This document shows positions 16,050 to 24,061 of a stretch of 64,000 nucleotides of DNA, one piece after another. How positions within the stretch are numbered: position 1 is the stretch's first letter; the number at the start of each line of letters is the position of its first letter. Source of the stretch: Rufibacter sediminis (GTDB lineage: Bacteria; Bacteroidota; Bacteroidia; Cytophagales; Hymenobacteraceae); the NCBI RefSeq assembly GCF_014269285.1, contig NZ_JACOAF010000020.1:62001-126000 (forward strand). Reading direction: 5' to 3'. Both the position numbers and the translations under genes were made by a program. Below the pieces are notes generated by a model. The model had not been told where the DNA came from and searched no databases. It saw nothing but the letters and a program-made list of their open reading frames with translations.

Positions 16050-16994
16050 CTACCACTCTCCACAAAACTTTGCTTTTGCCGCCAGAAACTCCTGCCACAT
16101 CTCGTGCACGATCTCGCCGGCGGGTTTGATGTCGTTGACCAGCGCGGCAATCTGCCCGATTTCCAGTTCGCCTTCGTCCAGGTCCCCTTCGTACATGCCG
16201 TGTTTGGCCCGGCGGGAGCCTAGCAACTCGGCCAGTTCCAGGTTAGAAGCTCCACGTAGTTCGGCTTCCTTTACGTCTTGGTAGAACTTGTTTTTTAGCA
16301 GGCGCACGGGCGTGAGTTGCTTCAAAGAAAGCTCGGTGTCACCTTCCTGTGCCGCCACCACGCGGTCTTTGAAGCTTGGGTGCGCGCTGGACTCCACGCT
16401 GGCTACAAACCGACTGCCTACCTGCACCCCATCGGCCCCCAGGGCCAGGGCCCCGAAGATCCCCGCTCCGTTGGCGATGCCGCCGGCGGCGATTAGGGGC
16501 AGGTTCACGGCCTGGCGCACCAACGGAATCAGGCAGAAGGTAGTGGTTTCCTCGCGGCCGTTGTGGCCTCCGGCTTCAAACCCTTCGGCCACAATGGCGT
16601 CAACGCCCGCTTCCTCGCACTTACGGGCAAACTTCACATTGCTCACCACGTGGATGACTTTGGAGCCGTTCTCCTGCAGTATCTTCGTCCAAGTCTTGGG
16701 GTTGCCCGCCGAGGTGACCACCACGGGCACTTTCTCTTCCATGATGATCTTGAAATGCTCGTCCAGATCTGGGTACAGCAGCGGCACGTTCACACCAAAC
16801 GGTTTATTTGTGGCGGCCTTGCATTTTCGGATGTGCTCGCGCAACGTGTCTGGGTACATGGAGCCCGCGCCAATGAGGCCCAGCCCGCCGGCATTGCTCA
16901 CCGCCGAGGCCAGTTTCCAGCCGCTGCACCAGATCATGCCGGCTTGTATAATGGGATATTGTATGTTGAAGAGTTGGGTGATTCTGTTGCTCAT
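16050..16994 (-). CDS. Nitronate monooxygenase (NPD family, FMN TIM barrel)
   Basis: About 314 residues from ATG 16994, chosen because it begins directly with the conserved N-terminus NRITQLFNIQYPIIQAGM. Typical NPD/FabK-like blocks follow: GGLGLIGAGS (FMN region), NVPLLYP, VVVTSAGNP, VDAIVAEGFEAGGHNG with the catalytic-type His, PLIAAGGIANG and GALALGADGVQVGSRF (phosphate binding). The enzymes oxidise nitronates with FMN and O2; an enoyl-reductase-like (FabK) role cannot be excluded by sequence. It is monocistronic. A 25-bp inverted repeat pair lies directly upstream. Confidence 0.88.
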   Translation of the reverse strand: MSNRITQLFNIQYPIIQAGMIWCSGWKLASAVSNAGGLGLIGAGSMYPDTLREHIRKCKAATNKPFGVNVPLLYPDLDEHFKIIMEEKVPVVVTSAGNPKTWTKILQENGSKVIHVVSNVKFARKCEEAGVDAIVAEGFEAGGHNGREETTTFCLIPLVRQAVNLPLIAAGGIANGAGIFGALALGADGVQVGSRFVASVESSAHPSFKDRVVAAQEGDTELSLKQLTPVRLLKNKFYQDVKEAELRGASNLELAELLGSRRAKHGMYEGDLDEGELEIGQIAALVNDIKPAGEIVHEMWQEFLAAKAKFCGEW

Positions 16995-16997
16995 TTG

Positions 16998-17096
16998 GTA
17001 GCAAGTATCATGTAGCAAGTAGCAAGACATTGTCTACATGAGTTGGTGAAATGATAACCTATAAATTTGTGCTACTTGATACGCGATACTTGATAC
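16998..17096. repeat. Inverted repeat pair, 25-bp arms with tandem substructure
   Basis: 16998-17022 (GTAGCAAGTATCATGTAGCA...) and 17072-17096 are inverted copies with a few mismatches. Each arm holds two tandem copies of a GTA-CAAGTA unit. It occupies the gap between two minus-strand genes. Confidence 0.6.
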
Positions 17097-17101
17097 GCGT
17101 T

Positions 17102-18100
17102 TTAGTGGCTGAAATCAATCTCGGTGCTGTCGCCGATGTTCAGGCGCTGGCTTAAGCCTTTCAGGGCGGAGTCTGAGCCTACCAGCGAGTCTTCCAGCAC
17201 GGCGTATCCCAGCTCGGCGTAGCCGCCGATGATGGAGTTGCGCACGATGGTGTAGTTGAGGATGGCGCTTTCGCCAATGGCTACGTTGGGACCCACAATG
17301 GAGTTGGAGATCTGCACGCCCTTGCCAATGCTCACCGGCGGAATGATGATGGTGTTGGGGAAATCGGGGTACTCGGCGCGTCTGAACTCCGGCCGGTTCA
17401 GGAGGGTGGCGTTGGCCTGCAGGAGCGTGTCTTTGCGGCCGCAGTCAAACCAGTGGTCTACCGTGTACGACACCATTTTCTCGCCGTGCTGGATCATGTG
17501 CATGAGGGCATCGGTGAGGTGGTGCTCGTTCTGCGTTCGGATGTCGTTGGCCACAATGTACTCCAGGGCCTCTACCAGTTTTGCCGGGTTGGCCATCTTG
17601 TAAAGACCCACCAAAGCGTAATTGGACTTCGGGATCTTGGGTTTCTCAATCACCTTGGTGATGAAGCCGCCGTTGTCCATCTCGGCGATCCCGAACATGG
17701 TAGGCGTTTTCACTGGCTTCACGGCCAGCATGGTGTGCTCAGAAGAAAAGAACTGCTGCATGTCCACGTCCACAATGGTATCGCCTAGCTGAATGAGCAC
17801 ATCTTTCTCATTCCGGAAGGTCTCCCGGGCAGACCAAAGCGCGTGCCCCAAGCCCTCGCGGGGCTGCTGCACCACAAATTCGGCTTCAATGTGCGGGTAT
17901 TTGCGTTGCACGTAGTGCATGATTTTCTCGCCCAGGTATCCTACCACCAGCACAAACTGCCTGATGCCCGCCGCCTGCAGCCGCTCAATGATGTGGCCCA
18001 GAATGGCTTTGCCGGCAATAGGCACCAAGGCCTTGGGTTGGGTGTGGGTGTGGGGCCGCAAGCGTGCTCCCATTCCAGCCACCGGAATTATTGCTTTCAT
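17102..18100 (-). CDS. Sugar-phosphate nucleotidyltransferase with left-handed beta-helix
   Basis: 332 residues from ATG 18100, which opens into the nucleotide-binding signature MKAIIPVAGMGARLRPHTHT and QPKALVPIAGKAI. An N-terminal Rossmann-like NTP transferase domain (to about residue 235, with LGDTIVD as the Mg site and VIEKPKIPKSNYALVGLY) is followed by hexapeptide beta-helix repeats (SIVGPNVAIGESAILNYTIVRNS...). It activates a sugar-1-phosphate to an NDP-sugar. It resembles the long glucose-1-phosphate thymidylyltransferase/GlmU-N group, but the exact sugar is undetermined. No polysaccharide cluster is next to it. Confidence 0.85.
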   Translation of the reverse strand: MKAIIPVAGMGARLRPHTHTQPKALVPIAGKAILGHIIERLQAAGIRQFVLVVGYLGEKIMHYVQRKYPHIEAEFVVQQPREGLGHALWSARETFRNEKDVLIQLGDTIVDVDMQQFFSSEHTMLAVKPVKTPTMFGIAEMDNGGFITKVIEKPKIPKSNYALVGLYKMANPAKLVEALEYIVANDIRTQNEHHLTDALMHMIQHGEKMVSYTVDHWFDCGRKDTLLQANATLLNRPEFRRAEYPDFPNTIIIPPVSIGKGVQISNSIVGPNVAIGESAILNYTIVRNSIIGGYAELGYAVLEDSLVGSDSALKGLSQRLNIGDSTEIDFSH

Positions 18101-18420
18101 ACTACTCTCAAGAAGGCTTTTCATCACAAGCTACGCAATTCTGCCGGTTTTCGTACACATGGGCGGCGCCAGAAACAGGTTTGGAAACTGCTCAGGCCTA
18201 AAATCTTTATAGCGTTTCTTGAATATTTACCCGGAACCTTGTTATCTTTCGGCAGGCACATCGCGCTGGCGGGGCAATCTCCTGAACCGTCCGTTTTAGG
18301 GCCGTTTTCAGGAAACTGCGGCAAAAACGCACATTTTCCCTTCTGTTACGTATAGAGGTTGCCTATTACTGATAAATACGGATATTGCGTACCATACCTT
18401 CTGAATAAACTACCTCAACT
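18101..18420. other. Intergenic gap between divergent genes
   Basis: 320 bases between the divergent nucleotidyltransferase and lemA genes. It holds one 36-bp repeat (18293-18328) and otherwise nothing that I can name. No clear TAnnTTTG box is seen before lemA. Confidence 0.5.
18293..18328. repeat. 36-bp dispersed palindrome, copy 9
   Basis: 36 bp with GTTTT, TTTT and AAAAAC intact and the right inner arm diverged. It lies upstream of genes on both sides, which is unusual for this family. Confidence 0.7.
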
Positions 18421-18999
18421 ATGAAAAAACTATTGCTTTACCTTGTAGGCTTCGTGATTCTGGCCTCGCAGAGCTCCTGCGGATACAATGATATGGTGCA
18501 GAAAGACGAGCAGGTGTCCAGCCAGTGGGCGCAGGTGCAGAACTCCTATCAGCGCCGCGCAGACTTAGTGCCCAACCTGGTGAACACCGTGAAAGGAGCC
18601 GCCAACTTTGAGAAAGAAACACTTACCCAAGTCATAGAGGCCCGGTCCAAAGCCACCAGCATCCAACTCAACGCCGACGATCTGACCCCCGAAAACCTGG
18701 AGAAATTCCAGGCAGCCCAAAGCCAGCTGAGCGGCTCCCTGTCGCGGTTAATGGCTACCGCCGAGGCGTACCCAGACCTGAAAGCCAACCAGAACTTCCT
18801 GGAGCTGCAGGCCCAGCTGGAAGGCACAGAGAATAGAATCTCGGTGGAACGGCAGAGATTCAACACCACCGTGCAGGACTACAACACCTACATCAGGGCG
18901 TTCCCGCGCAACTTCTTCGCCGGCTGGTTCGGGTTTGAGAAGAAAGGCTACTTTGAGGCCGCTGCCGGTGCCCAGAACGCCCCAACGGTCCAGTTCTAA
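18421..18999 (+). CDS. lemA: LemA family lipoprotein
   Basis: 192 residues. The signal peptide ends in a lipobox (QSSC, Cys at about residue 20), followed by the LemA block YNDMVQKDEQVSSQWAQVQN, then RRADLVPNLVNTVKG and long coiled helices, ending RNFFAGWFGFEKKGYFEA. LemA proteins form a membrane-anchored helical bundle of poorly understood function and are commonly encoded with TPM-domain genes, exactly as here (two follow). The ATG at 18421 is well placed before the signal peptide. Confidence 0.93.
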   Translation: MKKLLLYLVGFVILASQSSCGYNDMVQKDEQVSSQWAQVQNSYQRRADLVPNLVNTVKGAANFEKETLTQVIEARSKATSIQLNADDLTPENLEKFQAAQSQLSGSLSRLMATAEAYPDLKANQNFLELQAQLEGTENRISVERQRFNTTVQDYNTYIRAFPRNFFAGWFGFEKKGYFEAAAGAQNAPTVQF

Positions 19000-19028
19000 G
19001 GAAGCGCGTAGCCGCTAGCCAGACTTCA

Positions 19029-19076
19029 ACTTCTGTTTAGGGGCTGTTTTGACAAAAACAGCCCCTAAACAGAAGT
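19029..19076. terminator. Perfect 22-bp hairpin built on a 36-bp repeat
   Basis: ACTTCTGTTTAGGGGCTGTT... pairs over 22 bp with no mismatch around a GACA loop. It contains the perfect 36-bp repeat copy at 19035-19070. It sits between lemA and the first TPM gene, so it may only partly terminate and set the ratio of the operon products. No long T-tract follows. Confidence 0.6.
19035..19070. repeat. 36-bp dispersed palindrome, copy 10 (perfectly paired)
   Basis: Arms fully complementary. One of only two perfect copies in the window. Confidence 0.8.
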
Positions 19077-19124
19077 CCCTATTGACTCAGGACTCATCAC
19101 TCAAGACTCAGAACTTCCCACTCC

Positions 19125-19586
19125 ATGCCCCGCGACACCATCACAGCAGCAGACGAGGCCGTTATTGTACAGGCCATTCAGGAAGCGGAACGCAACACCT
19201 CTGGCGAGGTGCGGGTGCACATTGAAGACACCTGTGAGGGCGAGGTTTTAGACAGAGCCACCCAGGTGTTCGCCTACCTGCACATGCACCAGACCAAGCT
19301 CAGAAACGGCGTGCTGTTCTACGTGGCCATGAAAAGCCACAAGTTTGCCGTGCTGGGCGATGCGGGCATCAACGCGGTAGTACCTAAGGATTTCTGGGTC
19401 GAGATCAATAAAACCGTGATCGCTGATTTCAAGGAAGGCCGGTACGCCGAGGGCTTACGGAAAGGCATCACCATGGCGGGCGAGCAACTGAAAAGCTATT
19501 TCCCGTACGCCGGAGACCACAAAGACATCAACGAGCTGTCTGATGATATCTCCTTCGGCAAAAACCTGGACGAGAACCAAAAATAA
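19125..19586 (+). CDS. TPM-domain protein without signal peptide
   Basis: 153 residues with one TPM (TLP18.3/Psb32/MOLO-1) domain: AIQEAERNTSGEVRVHIED, then ATQVFAYLHMHQTKLRNGVLFYVA and FAVLGDAGINAVVP. There is no signal peptide, unlike the next gene. TPM domains occur in acid-phosphatase-like and assembly factors; the role here is unknown. Its stop overlaps the next start (TAATG), indicating translational coupling. Upstream lies a GACTCA-rich direct-repeat stretch (about 19083-19112). Confidence 0.85.
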   Translation: MPRDTITAADEAVIVQAIQEAERNTSGEVRVHIEDTCEGEVLDRATQVFAYLHMHQTKLRNGVLFYVAMKSHKFAVLGDAGINAVVPKDFWVEINKTVIADFKEGRYAEGLRKGITMAGEQLKSYFPYAGDHKDINELSDDISFGKNLDENQK

Positions 19587-20374
19587 TGAGAAAAACCATC
19601 TGGCTTCTAGGGATATTGTGGCTTTGGGCAGGACTAGGGCTGGCGCAGGATTTTCCGCCCCGGCCGTCTCCGCCGCGGCTGGTCAATGACCTGGCCAACA
19701 TCCTCTCCCCAGAGGAAGAACAGGCGCTGGAGCAGAAGCTGGTCAACTACAATGACAGTACCTCCACTCAGATTGCCGTGGTCAACATCACCTCCATTGG
19801 CCAGTATGACATCTCAGACTACGCGTTTAAGCTAGCCGAGCAATGGGGCATAGGCCAACAGGGCAAAAACAACGGTATTCTCATTCTTACGGCAGTCAAT
19901 GAGCGTCGCGTGTTCATTGCCACCGGCTACGGCATGGAAGGCGTAGTGCCCGATGCCATCGCCAAACGCATCACGGAGTACACCATCAAACCCGAGTACC
20001 AGCAGGGCCGCTATTACGCCGGTCTGGACAAAGGCACCAGCTTCATCATTGACGTGGCCAGCGGCGAATACAAAGCCGATCCCAAGCAACGCCAGGGCGA
20101 TGAAGAAGGCGGCATTCCCTTCCTCTGGATTATCATCGGGATTCTGATCCTTATCTTCATCATCAGCCGCAGAGGCGGCGGAGGCCGGGGCGGACGTGGT
20201 GGCGGAATGCGCACCCTGGGCGGACCTTTCTTCCCACCCGTTATCTTCGGGGATTTCTCCGGCGGACGTGGCGTCTTTGGCGGCGGCGGTGGCTTTGGAG
20301 GAGGCGGAGGTGGTGGCTTCGGCGGTTTCGGGGGCGGTAGCTTCGGAGGCGGCGGGGCCGGTTCCAGCTGGTAA
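19586..20374 (+). CDS. TPM-domain membrane protein with Gly-rich tail (YgcG-like)
   Basis: 262 residues. Signal peptide (IWLLGILWLWAGLGLAQ), TPM domain (about residues 35-155: LVNDLANILSPEEEQALEQKL, QIAVVNITSIG, NNGILILTAVNERRVFIATGYGMEG), one membrane helix (about 175-192, FLWIIIGILILIFII) and a C-terminal tail that is almost pure Gly/Phe/Arg and ends GGGGAGSSW, as in YgcG-type proteins. It is coupled to the preceding TPM gene by a one-base overlap. LemA plus TPM operons are widespread; function unresolved. Confidence 0.88.
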   Translation: MRKTIWLLGILWLWAGLGLAQDFPPRPSPPRLVNDLANILSPEEEQALEQKLVNYNDSTSTQIAVVNITSIGQYDISDYAFKLAEQWGIGQQGKNNGILILTAVNERRVFIATGYGMEGVVPDAIAKRITEYTIKPEYQQGRYYAGLDKGTSFIIDVASGEYKADPKQRQGDEEGGIPFLWIIIGILILIFIISRRGGGGRGGRGGGMRTLGGPFFPPVIFGDFSGGRGVFGGGGGFGGGGGGGFGGFGGGSFGGGGAGSSW

Positions 20375-20423
20375 ACAGATCAACTCCCCGTGTAAAGAAA
20401 AGCACCCAGCTAAGTTTGTAGGA

Positions 20424-20467
20424 AAGCGTTTTGGGCCTGTTTTCAACAAAACAGGCCCAAAACGCTT
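20424..20467 (+). terminator. Perfect 20-bp hairpin after the lemA/TPM operon
   Basis: AAGCGTTTTGGGCCTGTTTT pairs perfectly around a CAAC loop. It contains 36-bp repeat copy 11. It is followed by TTCTTC, not a clean T-tract. Confidence 0.6.
20428..20463. repeat. 36-bp dispersed palindrome, copy 11 (perfectly paired)
   Basis: The closest copy to the consensus, with both arms complementary. Confidence 0.85.
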
Positions 20468-20483
20468 CTTCGGTTCATACCAC

Positions 20484-20519
20484 TACTTTTGGCCGTTTTC
20501 CTGAAAGCAGCTTTAAAAC
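20484..20519. repeat. 36-bp dispersed palindrome, copy 12
   Basis: 36 bp with the left end changed to TACTTTT. It follows copy 11 by 20 bases. Confidence 0.6.
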
Positions 20520-20534
20520 AATCTAGACATCTTA

Positions 20535-20565
20535 GACCTCACAGGTTTTGAAAACCTGTGAGGTC
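20535..20565. repeat. 31-bp perfect palindrome GACCTCACAGG...CCTGTGAGGTC
   Basis: 15-bp arms around a single G, followed by TTTTCTTTT, so it could also terminate. It is unrelated to the 36-bp family. From memory, very similar palindromes recur in other Bacteroidota genomes, which would make it a mobile repeat. Confidence 0.7.
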
Positions 20566-20709
20566 TTTTCTTTTGCCGTAGCTGGTGTTTCTCGCCGTTG
20601 CCTCCGCCGTTGTTGGTGTTCTCACCAACAACTTAAACTGCCGTTCAAGCCGCCACTTCAATATAGAATTACCTCTATATTACAGACTACCTTCCTCTAA
20701 CACTATATC

Positions 20710-20745
20710 GTTTCAGGCCTATATTTCAGAAAATGGCCCCAAAAC
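20710..20745. repeat. 36-bp dispersed palindrome, copy 13
   Basis: 36 bp, inner left tract changed to ATATTT. It lies 11 bases past the stop of the minus-strand membrane gene. Confidence 0.65.
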
Positions 20746-20756
20746 GAAGGCCGGGC

Positions 20757-22166
20757 TTAGCGGACTCGGCGGTAATAGGGCCCGTTCTCTACTTTCTCGT
20801 AGCGCTGGAAGATCAGGGGAAGTTTGTACTGCAGCTCGGGCATGAGGTTCTGCTGGTCCACGATGTAGGCCGGAGGAGCCTTCCGGAGGTCTTGCAGAAT
20901 GGTGAAAAGCGACTCGTAGTAATGCAACCGCCCGAAGTACGGCTTGGCAAGATCCCAGCGCAGGTACGGTGAGCCAAGGCTGTTGTGCTGGTAGTAATTC
21001 AGGTCGGGCCCCAGAACCAGCATGGACTGGCCTTCCACCTGCCGGTACTTGGGATCATCCCGCACTTGTATCAGCTCCGGCTGAAGGCCGAGGGCCGGGT
21101 AAACTAAGCCCAGCGGGTTGTAGCGCATGGCCATCACGCCCGCCACCAGCACCAGGAACAGGAGCTCGGCTATCCACAAGCGGTTTCCCCACCAACTGAA
21201 TAGGAAGATGCCAAAATAAGCCAGCAGGGGCAGCAGCAAAATCAAGCCTTTCACGGAGCCATCGTGCCCGCTAATGAGCACCAGCGCCACCACAATGGTC
21301 CAGATGAGCATAAACTGCATGAAACGCGCCTGGTAGTTCGCACCCAGGTTCACCAGCGGCAGACTCAGCAGAGAGAGTACCAGCAAGCCCAGGGGAAGGG
21401 CGGCCACGGTGAGCACCTGCCCCACGGGTAAGCCCAAGTCAAACGATAATTGCCAGGACCATGTGAGCGCCTGCTCCAGAAAGGGCCCTAAGGCGTTCTG
21501 GTACAGAAAATACGTCAATACCACCGTAAACGGGAACACAAAACCGGTGAGCATCAGCAAGGTGCTCCGGAAGGCCCCGGAGGCGAAGTAGATAATCGCG
21601 AAGAAGCCCAGCACCAGAAACCAGACCATGGGCAGGTAACACAGCGCCGCCAGCCCCAGCATGAAGCCGGCCTTGAACAGACGGCCCGCGTTGGAGGCTT
21701 CCTTGGAGATAGCCGTGAGGCTGTATACCGCCAGCACCACAAACGTGTGGCCCAGCAGTAGCGGCGACAGCACATCCAGCTCAAAGAAGATGCTGCCAAA
21801 CAGCATGTACAGCAGCGCCGGCACATACGACTTGAAGGGATGCACCTGGTTGCGGTTGAACACGAAGTTGAGCAGGAACGCCTGGTAGCCCAGCAGAAAC
21901 GTGGCCAGCAGGCGGTGCGCCAGGTAAGAGCGCGGCGCTACAGCATCCAGAAGCCAATACACCAGGCCAGAGAGCGGCCCGGTAGTATCGTAGAGGTCCT
22001 GGTAGAGGGTAAAACCTTGGTGCAGGCGCTCGCCCAGCAGCACATAATGCAGCTCAGAAAGCGTACTGGGCAGCCCGAAAATGAGCAACGGAAGCCGGAT
22101 GAGGAGAAACAGCAGTACCAACACCACCCACCTGGACGGAAACAAACTGCGGAAGAATCGTATCAA
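20757..22166 (-). CDS. Multi-pass membrane protein, GT-C glycosyltransferase-like (DUF6427-like)
   Basis: 469 residues with roughly ten to twelve hydrophobic helices over residues 12-345 and a soluble C-terminal domain. An early loop GERLHQGFTLYQDLYDTTGPLSG has the Asp-containing position expected for the first periplasmic loop of GT-C enzymes. The C-terminal segment (LVLGPDLNYYQHNSLGSPYL, AKPYFGRLHYYES) resembles Bacteroidota proteins annotated as DUF6427 or as hypothetical dolichyl-phosphate-type transferases. The substrate is unknown. It is divergent from rbfA across a 96-base gap. Confidence 0.6.
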   Translation of the reverse strand: MIRFFRSLFPSRWVVLVLLFLLIRLPLLIFGLPSTLSELHYVLLGERLHQGFTLYQDLYDTTGPLSGLVYWLLDAVAPRSYLAHRLLATFLLGYQAFLLNFVFNRNQVHPFKSYVPALLYMLFGSIFFELDVLSPLLLGHTFVVLAVYSLTAISKEASNAGRLFKAGFMLGLAALCYLPMVWFLVLGFFAIIYFASGAFRSTLLMLTGFVFPFTVVLTYFLYQNALGPFLEQALTWSWQLSFDLGLPVGQVLTVAALPLGLLVLSLLSLPLVNLGANYQARFMQFMLIWTIVVALVLISGHDGSVKGLILLLPLLAYFGIFLFSWWGNRLWIAELLFLVLVAGVMAMRYNPLGLVYPALGLQPELIQVRDDPKYRQVEGQSMLVLGPDLNYYQHNSLGSPYLRWDLAKPYFGRLHYYESLFTILQDLRKAPPAYIVDQQNLMPELQYKLPLIFQRYEKVENGPYYRRVR

Positions 22167-22262
22167 GCAATGCGCGGCTTAGCCGTCTACTCGCACCTTG
22201 CGGCAAAGAGGACGGCGGTTTGTGGGGTAAAAATGTGAAATTAATACGATATTTGCGGAACC

Positions 22263-22715
22263 ATGGAAAGTAAACGCCAACAAAAATTCGCCAGACTGAT
22301 TCAAAAGGAACTTGCTGAGATCTTCCAGCGCGATGTTTCCCATTTGTTTCAGAGCACCTATATCTCAGTAAGCGGGGTAGCCGTGTCTCCGGATCTGGGC
22401 GTGGCCAAAGTACACCTGAGCCTTTTGCTCAACCCCAACGGGCGCGATCTGCTCAACGAAATCAAGGTCCACACCAAGACCATCCGGCACGAGTTGGCCA
22501 AACGCATCAAGAACCAGGTGCGCGTGATCCCCGAGCTGATCTTCTATCTGGACGATACCGCCGAGTACGCCGCCAAGATGGACAAGATCCTCTCTGAGCT
22601 GGACATCCCCTCAGAATCCAAAGAAGATCCTACCAACCCGTTCCGGACCGAGGACGACTATTATTTATCTGACGAAGACGGCGAGGATGACGAAGAAGAC
22701 GCCGAAGAGCGGTAG
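22263..22715 (+). CDS. rbfA: 30S ribosome-binding factor RbfA
   Basis: 150 residues. The KH-like RbfA fold is recognisable from SKRQQKFARLIQKELAEIFQRDVS, VSGVAVSPDLGVAKVHLSLL, KTIRHELAKRIKNQVRVIPELIFYLDDTAEYAAKMDKIL. RbfA assists late 16S rRNA/30S maturation and cold adaptation. The C-terminus carries an extra acidic tail (DEDGEDDEEDAEER). A near-consensus GATATTTG box lies only seven bases before the ATG, so a very short leader is possible. It leads a plus-strand series with a methyltransferase and, further on, a LolC/E-type permease. Confidence 0.93.
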   Translation: MESKRQQKFARLIQKELAEIFQRDVSHLFQSTYISVSGVAVSPDLGVAKVHLSLLLNPNGRDLLNEIKVHTKTIRHELAKRIKNQVRVIPELIFYLDDTAEYAAKMDKILSELDIPSESKEDPTNPFRTEDDYYLSDEDGEDDEEDAEER

Positions 22716-22769
22716 TCTCACCCATCCTGCGCTACTTCCTGCTACGCAAGCCAGCTACTAAACCCACCC

Positions 22770-23582
22770 ATGCAGTACGATCCCATAAAACGCGTTCTGG
22801 GCGAGGCGTTCAACAAAACGCCTTTCCTGCGCAAGCTTTTCTATAACCTGTTAGACCTGTTGCTGCTGCGCACGTGGCACATCCACAAGGAACTGCGGGC
22901 GTGGGCCAAAAACAAGCGCCAGCAGCCTATCCAGATCCTGGACGCCGGTTCGGGCTTCGGGCAATACAGCTATTACCTCTCCGGCCTGAGCCCCAACTGG
23001 CGCATTCTGGCGGTAGACGTAAAGGATGAGCAGATCGCAGACTGCGCCAACTTCTTCCAGAAGATCGGGCGGCACAACGTCATGTTCCGCAAGGAGGACC
23101 TGGTGACCTACCGTGAGCCGCAGCCCACCTTTGACCTGGTGTTGTCTGTTGACGTGATGGAGCACATCCTGGAAGACGTGGAGGTGTTTAAGAACTTCCA
23201 TGCGTCTATGCGCCCCGGCGGCATGCTGCTGATCTCCACCCCCTCAGACCAGGGCGGCTCAGACGTGCACGGCGACGAGGAAAGCTCGTTCATTGAGGAG
23301 CACGTACGCGACGGCTACAACATCCAGGAAATCCAGCAGAAACTGAAAAGCGCCGGGTTCAGCCGCACCGAGGCGCATTATTCCTACGGAAGTCCGGGTA
23401 AGATCTCGTGGCGCCTGAGCATGAAGTACCCCATCCTGATGCTGGGGGCTTCCAAGCTGTTCTTCCTCCTTCTGCCGTTCTACTACCTGCTGGTGTATCC
23501 GTTCTGCCTTCTCCTGAATTGGCTGGACACCAACGGCAAGCACCCCACCGGTACCGGCCTCATCGTGAAAGCCTGGAAATAG
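22770..23582 (+). CDS. Class I SAM-dependent methyltransferase with C-terminal membrane segment
   Basis: 270 residues. The SAM-binding motif I is ILDAGSGFGQYSYYLS (about residue 52), with the acidic end of beta-2 at ILAVDVKDEQI and motif IV at DLVLSVDVMEHILEDV. A hydrophobic hairpin near the C-terminus (about residues 215-245, LFFLLLPFYYLLVYPFCLLL) would tether it to the inner membrane, which suggests a lipid, quinone or envelope-sugar substrate. The target is not evident. It lies 54 bases after rbfA, probably in the same transcript. Confidence 0.85.
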   Translation: MQYDPIKRVLGEAFNKTPFLRKLFYNLLDLLLLRTWHIHKELRAWAKNKRQQPIQILDAGSGFGQYSYYLSGLSPNWRILAVDVKDEQIADCANFFQKIGRHNVMFRKEDLVTYREPQPTFDLVLSVDVMEHILEDVEVFKNFHASMRPGGMLLISTPSDQGGSDVHGDEESSFIEEHVRDGYNIQEIQQKLKSAGFSRTEAHYSYGSPGKISWRLSMKYPILMLGASKLFFLLLPFYYLLVYPFCLLLNWLDTNGKHPTGTGLIVKAWK

Positions 23583-23625
23583 AAGAAAGAACTCTTCTCA
23601 ACATAGAGAAACGCTATTCCATATT

Positions 23626-23677
23626 GCGCCAGCTAAAGCCATTCCTACCATCAGGTTTGAAAGGCTTTAGCTGGCGC
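23626..23677. repeat. Inverted repeat GCGCCAGCTAAAGCC, 15-bp perfect arms
   Basis: 23626-23640 pairs exactly with 23663-23677 across 22 bases. It lies 43 bases past the methyltransferase stop. Likely a mobile-repeat or REP-like hairpin. Confidence 0.7.
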
Positions 23678-23681
23678 TAGT

Positions 23682-23717
23682 GTTTTGGGCCTACTTTCTG
23701 AAAACTACGCCTAAAAC
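23682..23717. repeat. 36-bp dispersed palindrome, copy 14
   Basis: 36 bp with GTTTT and AAAAC ends intact and inner tracts shifted by one base. Confidence 0.7.
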
Positions 23718-23831
23718 AGAAACTCAGATAAAGTCCGGACGTTTGCGCTTGGGAGAAGGAATAGACGAGAAAACGACTACCGCAACCATCACCGCCCGCT
23801 CATCTTTCTTCTGGAATAAATCTCTGCCATC

Positions 23832-23876
23832 CGGCCTGAAGAGCTCTCCACACGTCAGCGAAGAGCTATTCAGGCG
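23832..23876. repeat. Imperfect palindrome GCCTGAAGAGCT...AGCTATTCAGGC
   Basis: Arms of about 15 bp with one or two mismatches around the sequence CCACACGTCAGCG. Not part of the 36-bp family. Confidence 0.55.
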
Positions 23877-24061
23877 GTACAGTTGTCCAGTTCCGGCGTT
23901 CTTTTATGGACCCAGGACCCAGAAAAGGGGAGGATTTCAGATTCGGGGTCATTCCTGAAAAATAGCCCCAGAACGGCCTCATTTTTTGGAGGTTTGACAA
24001 TCTCCCAAGAACTGCTAACTTCACCGGAAAGTTACCTGTCACCAGTAGCTATTCCCTCACT

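Larger units (their letters stand above)
23583..24061. other. Repeat-filled intergenic region
   Basis: 479 bases without a credible gene. It contains a 15-bp inverted repeat with a 22-base loop (23626-23677), a 36-bp copy (23682-23717), an imperfect palindrome (23832-23876) and a degenerate 36-bp half-copy near 23940-23974. A short open frame across 23680-23958 merely translates these repeats. Confidence 0.65.

Noticed and set aside
19083-19112. GACTCA direct repeats as an operator for the TPM genes
   Set aside because: The units are irregularly spaced and lie inside an operon; more likely a simple repeat.
23680-23958. 92-residue open frame in the repeat region
   Set aside because: Low-complexity translation of hairpin repeats; no start context, no family resemblance.
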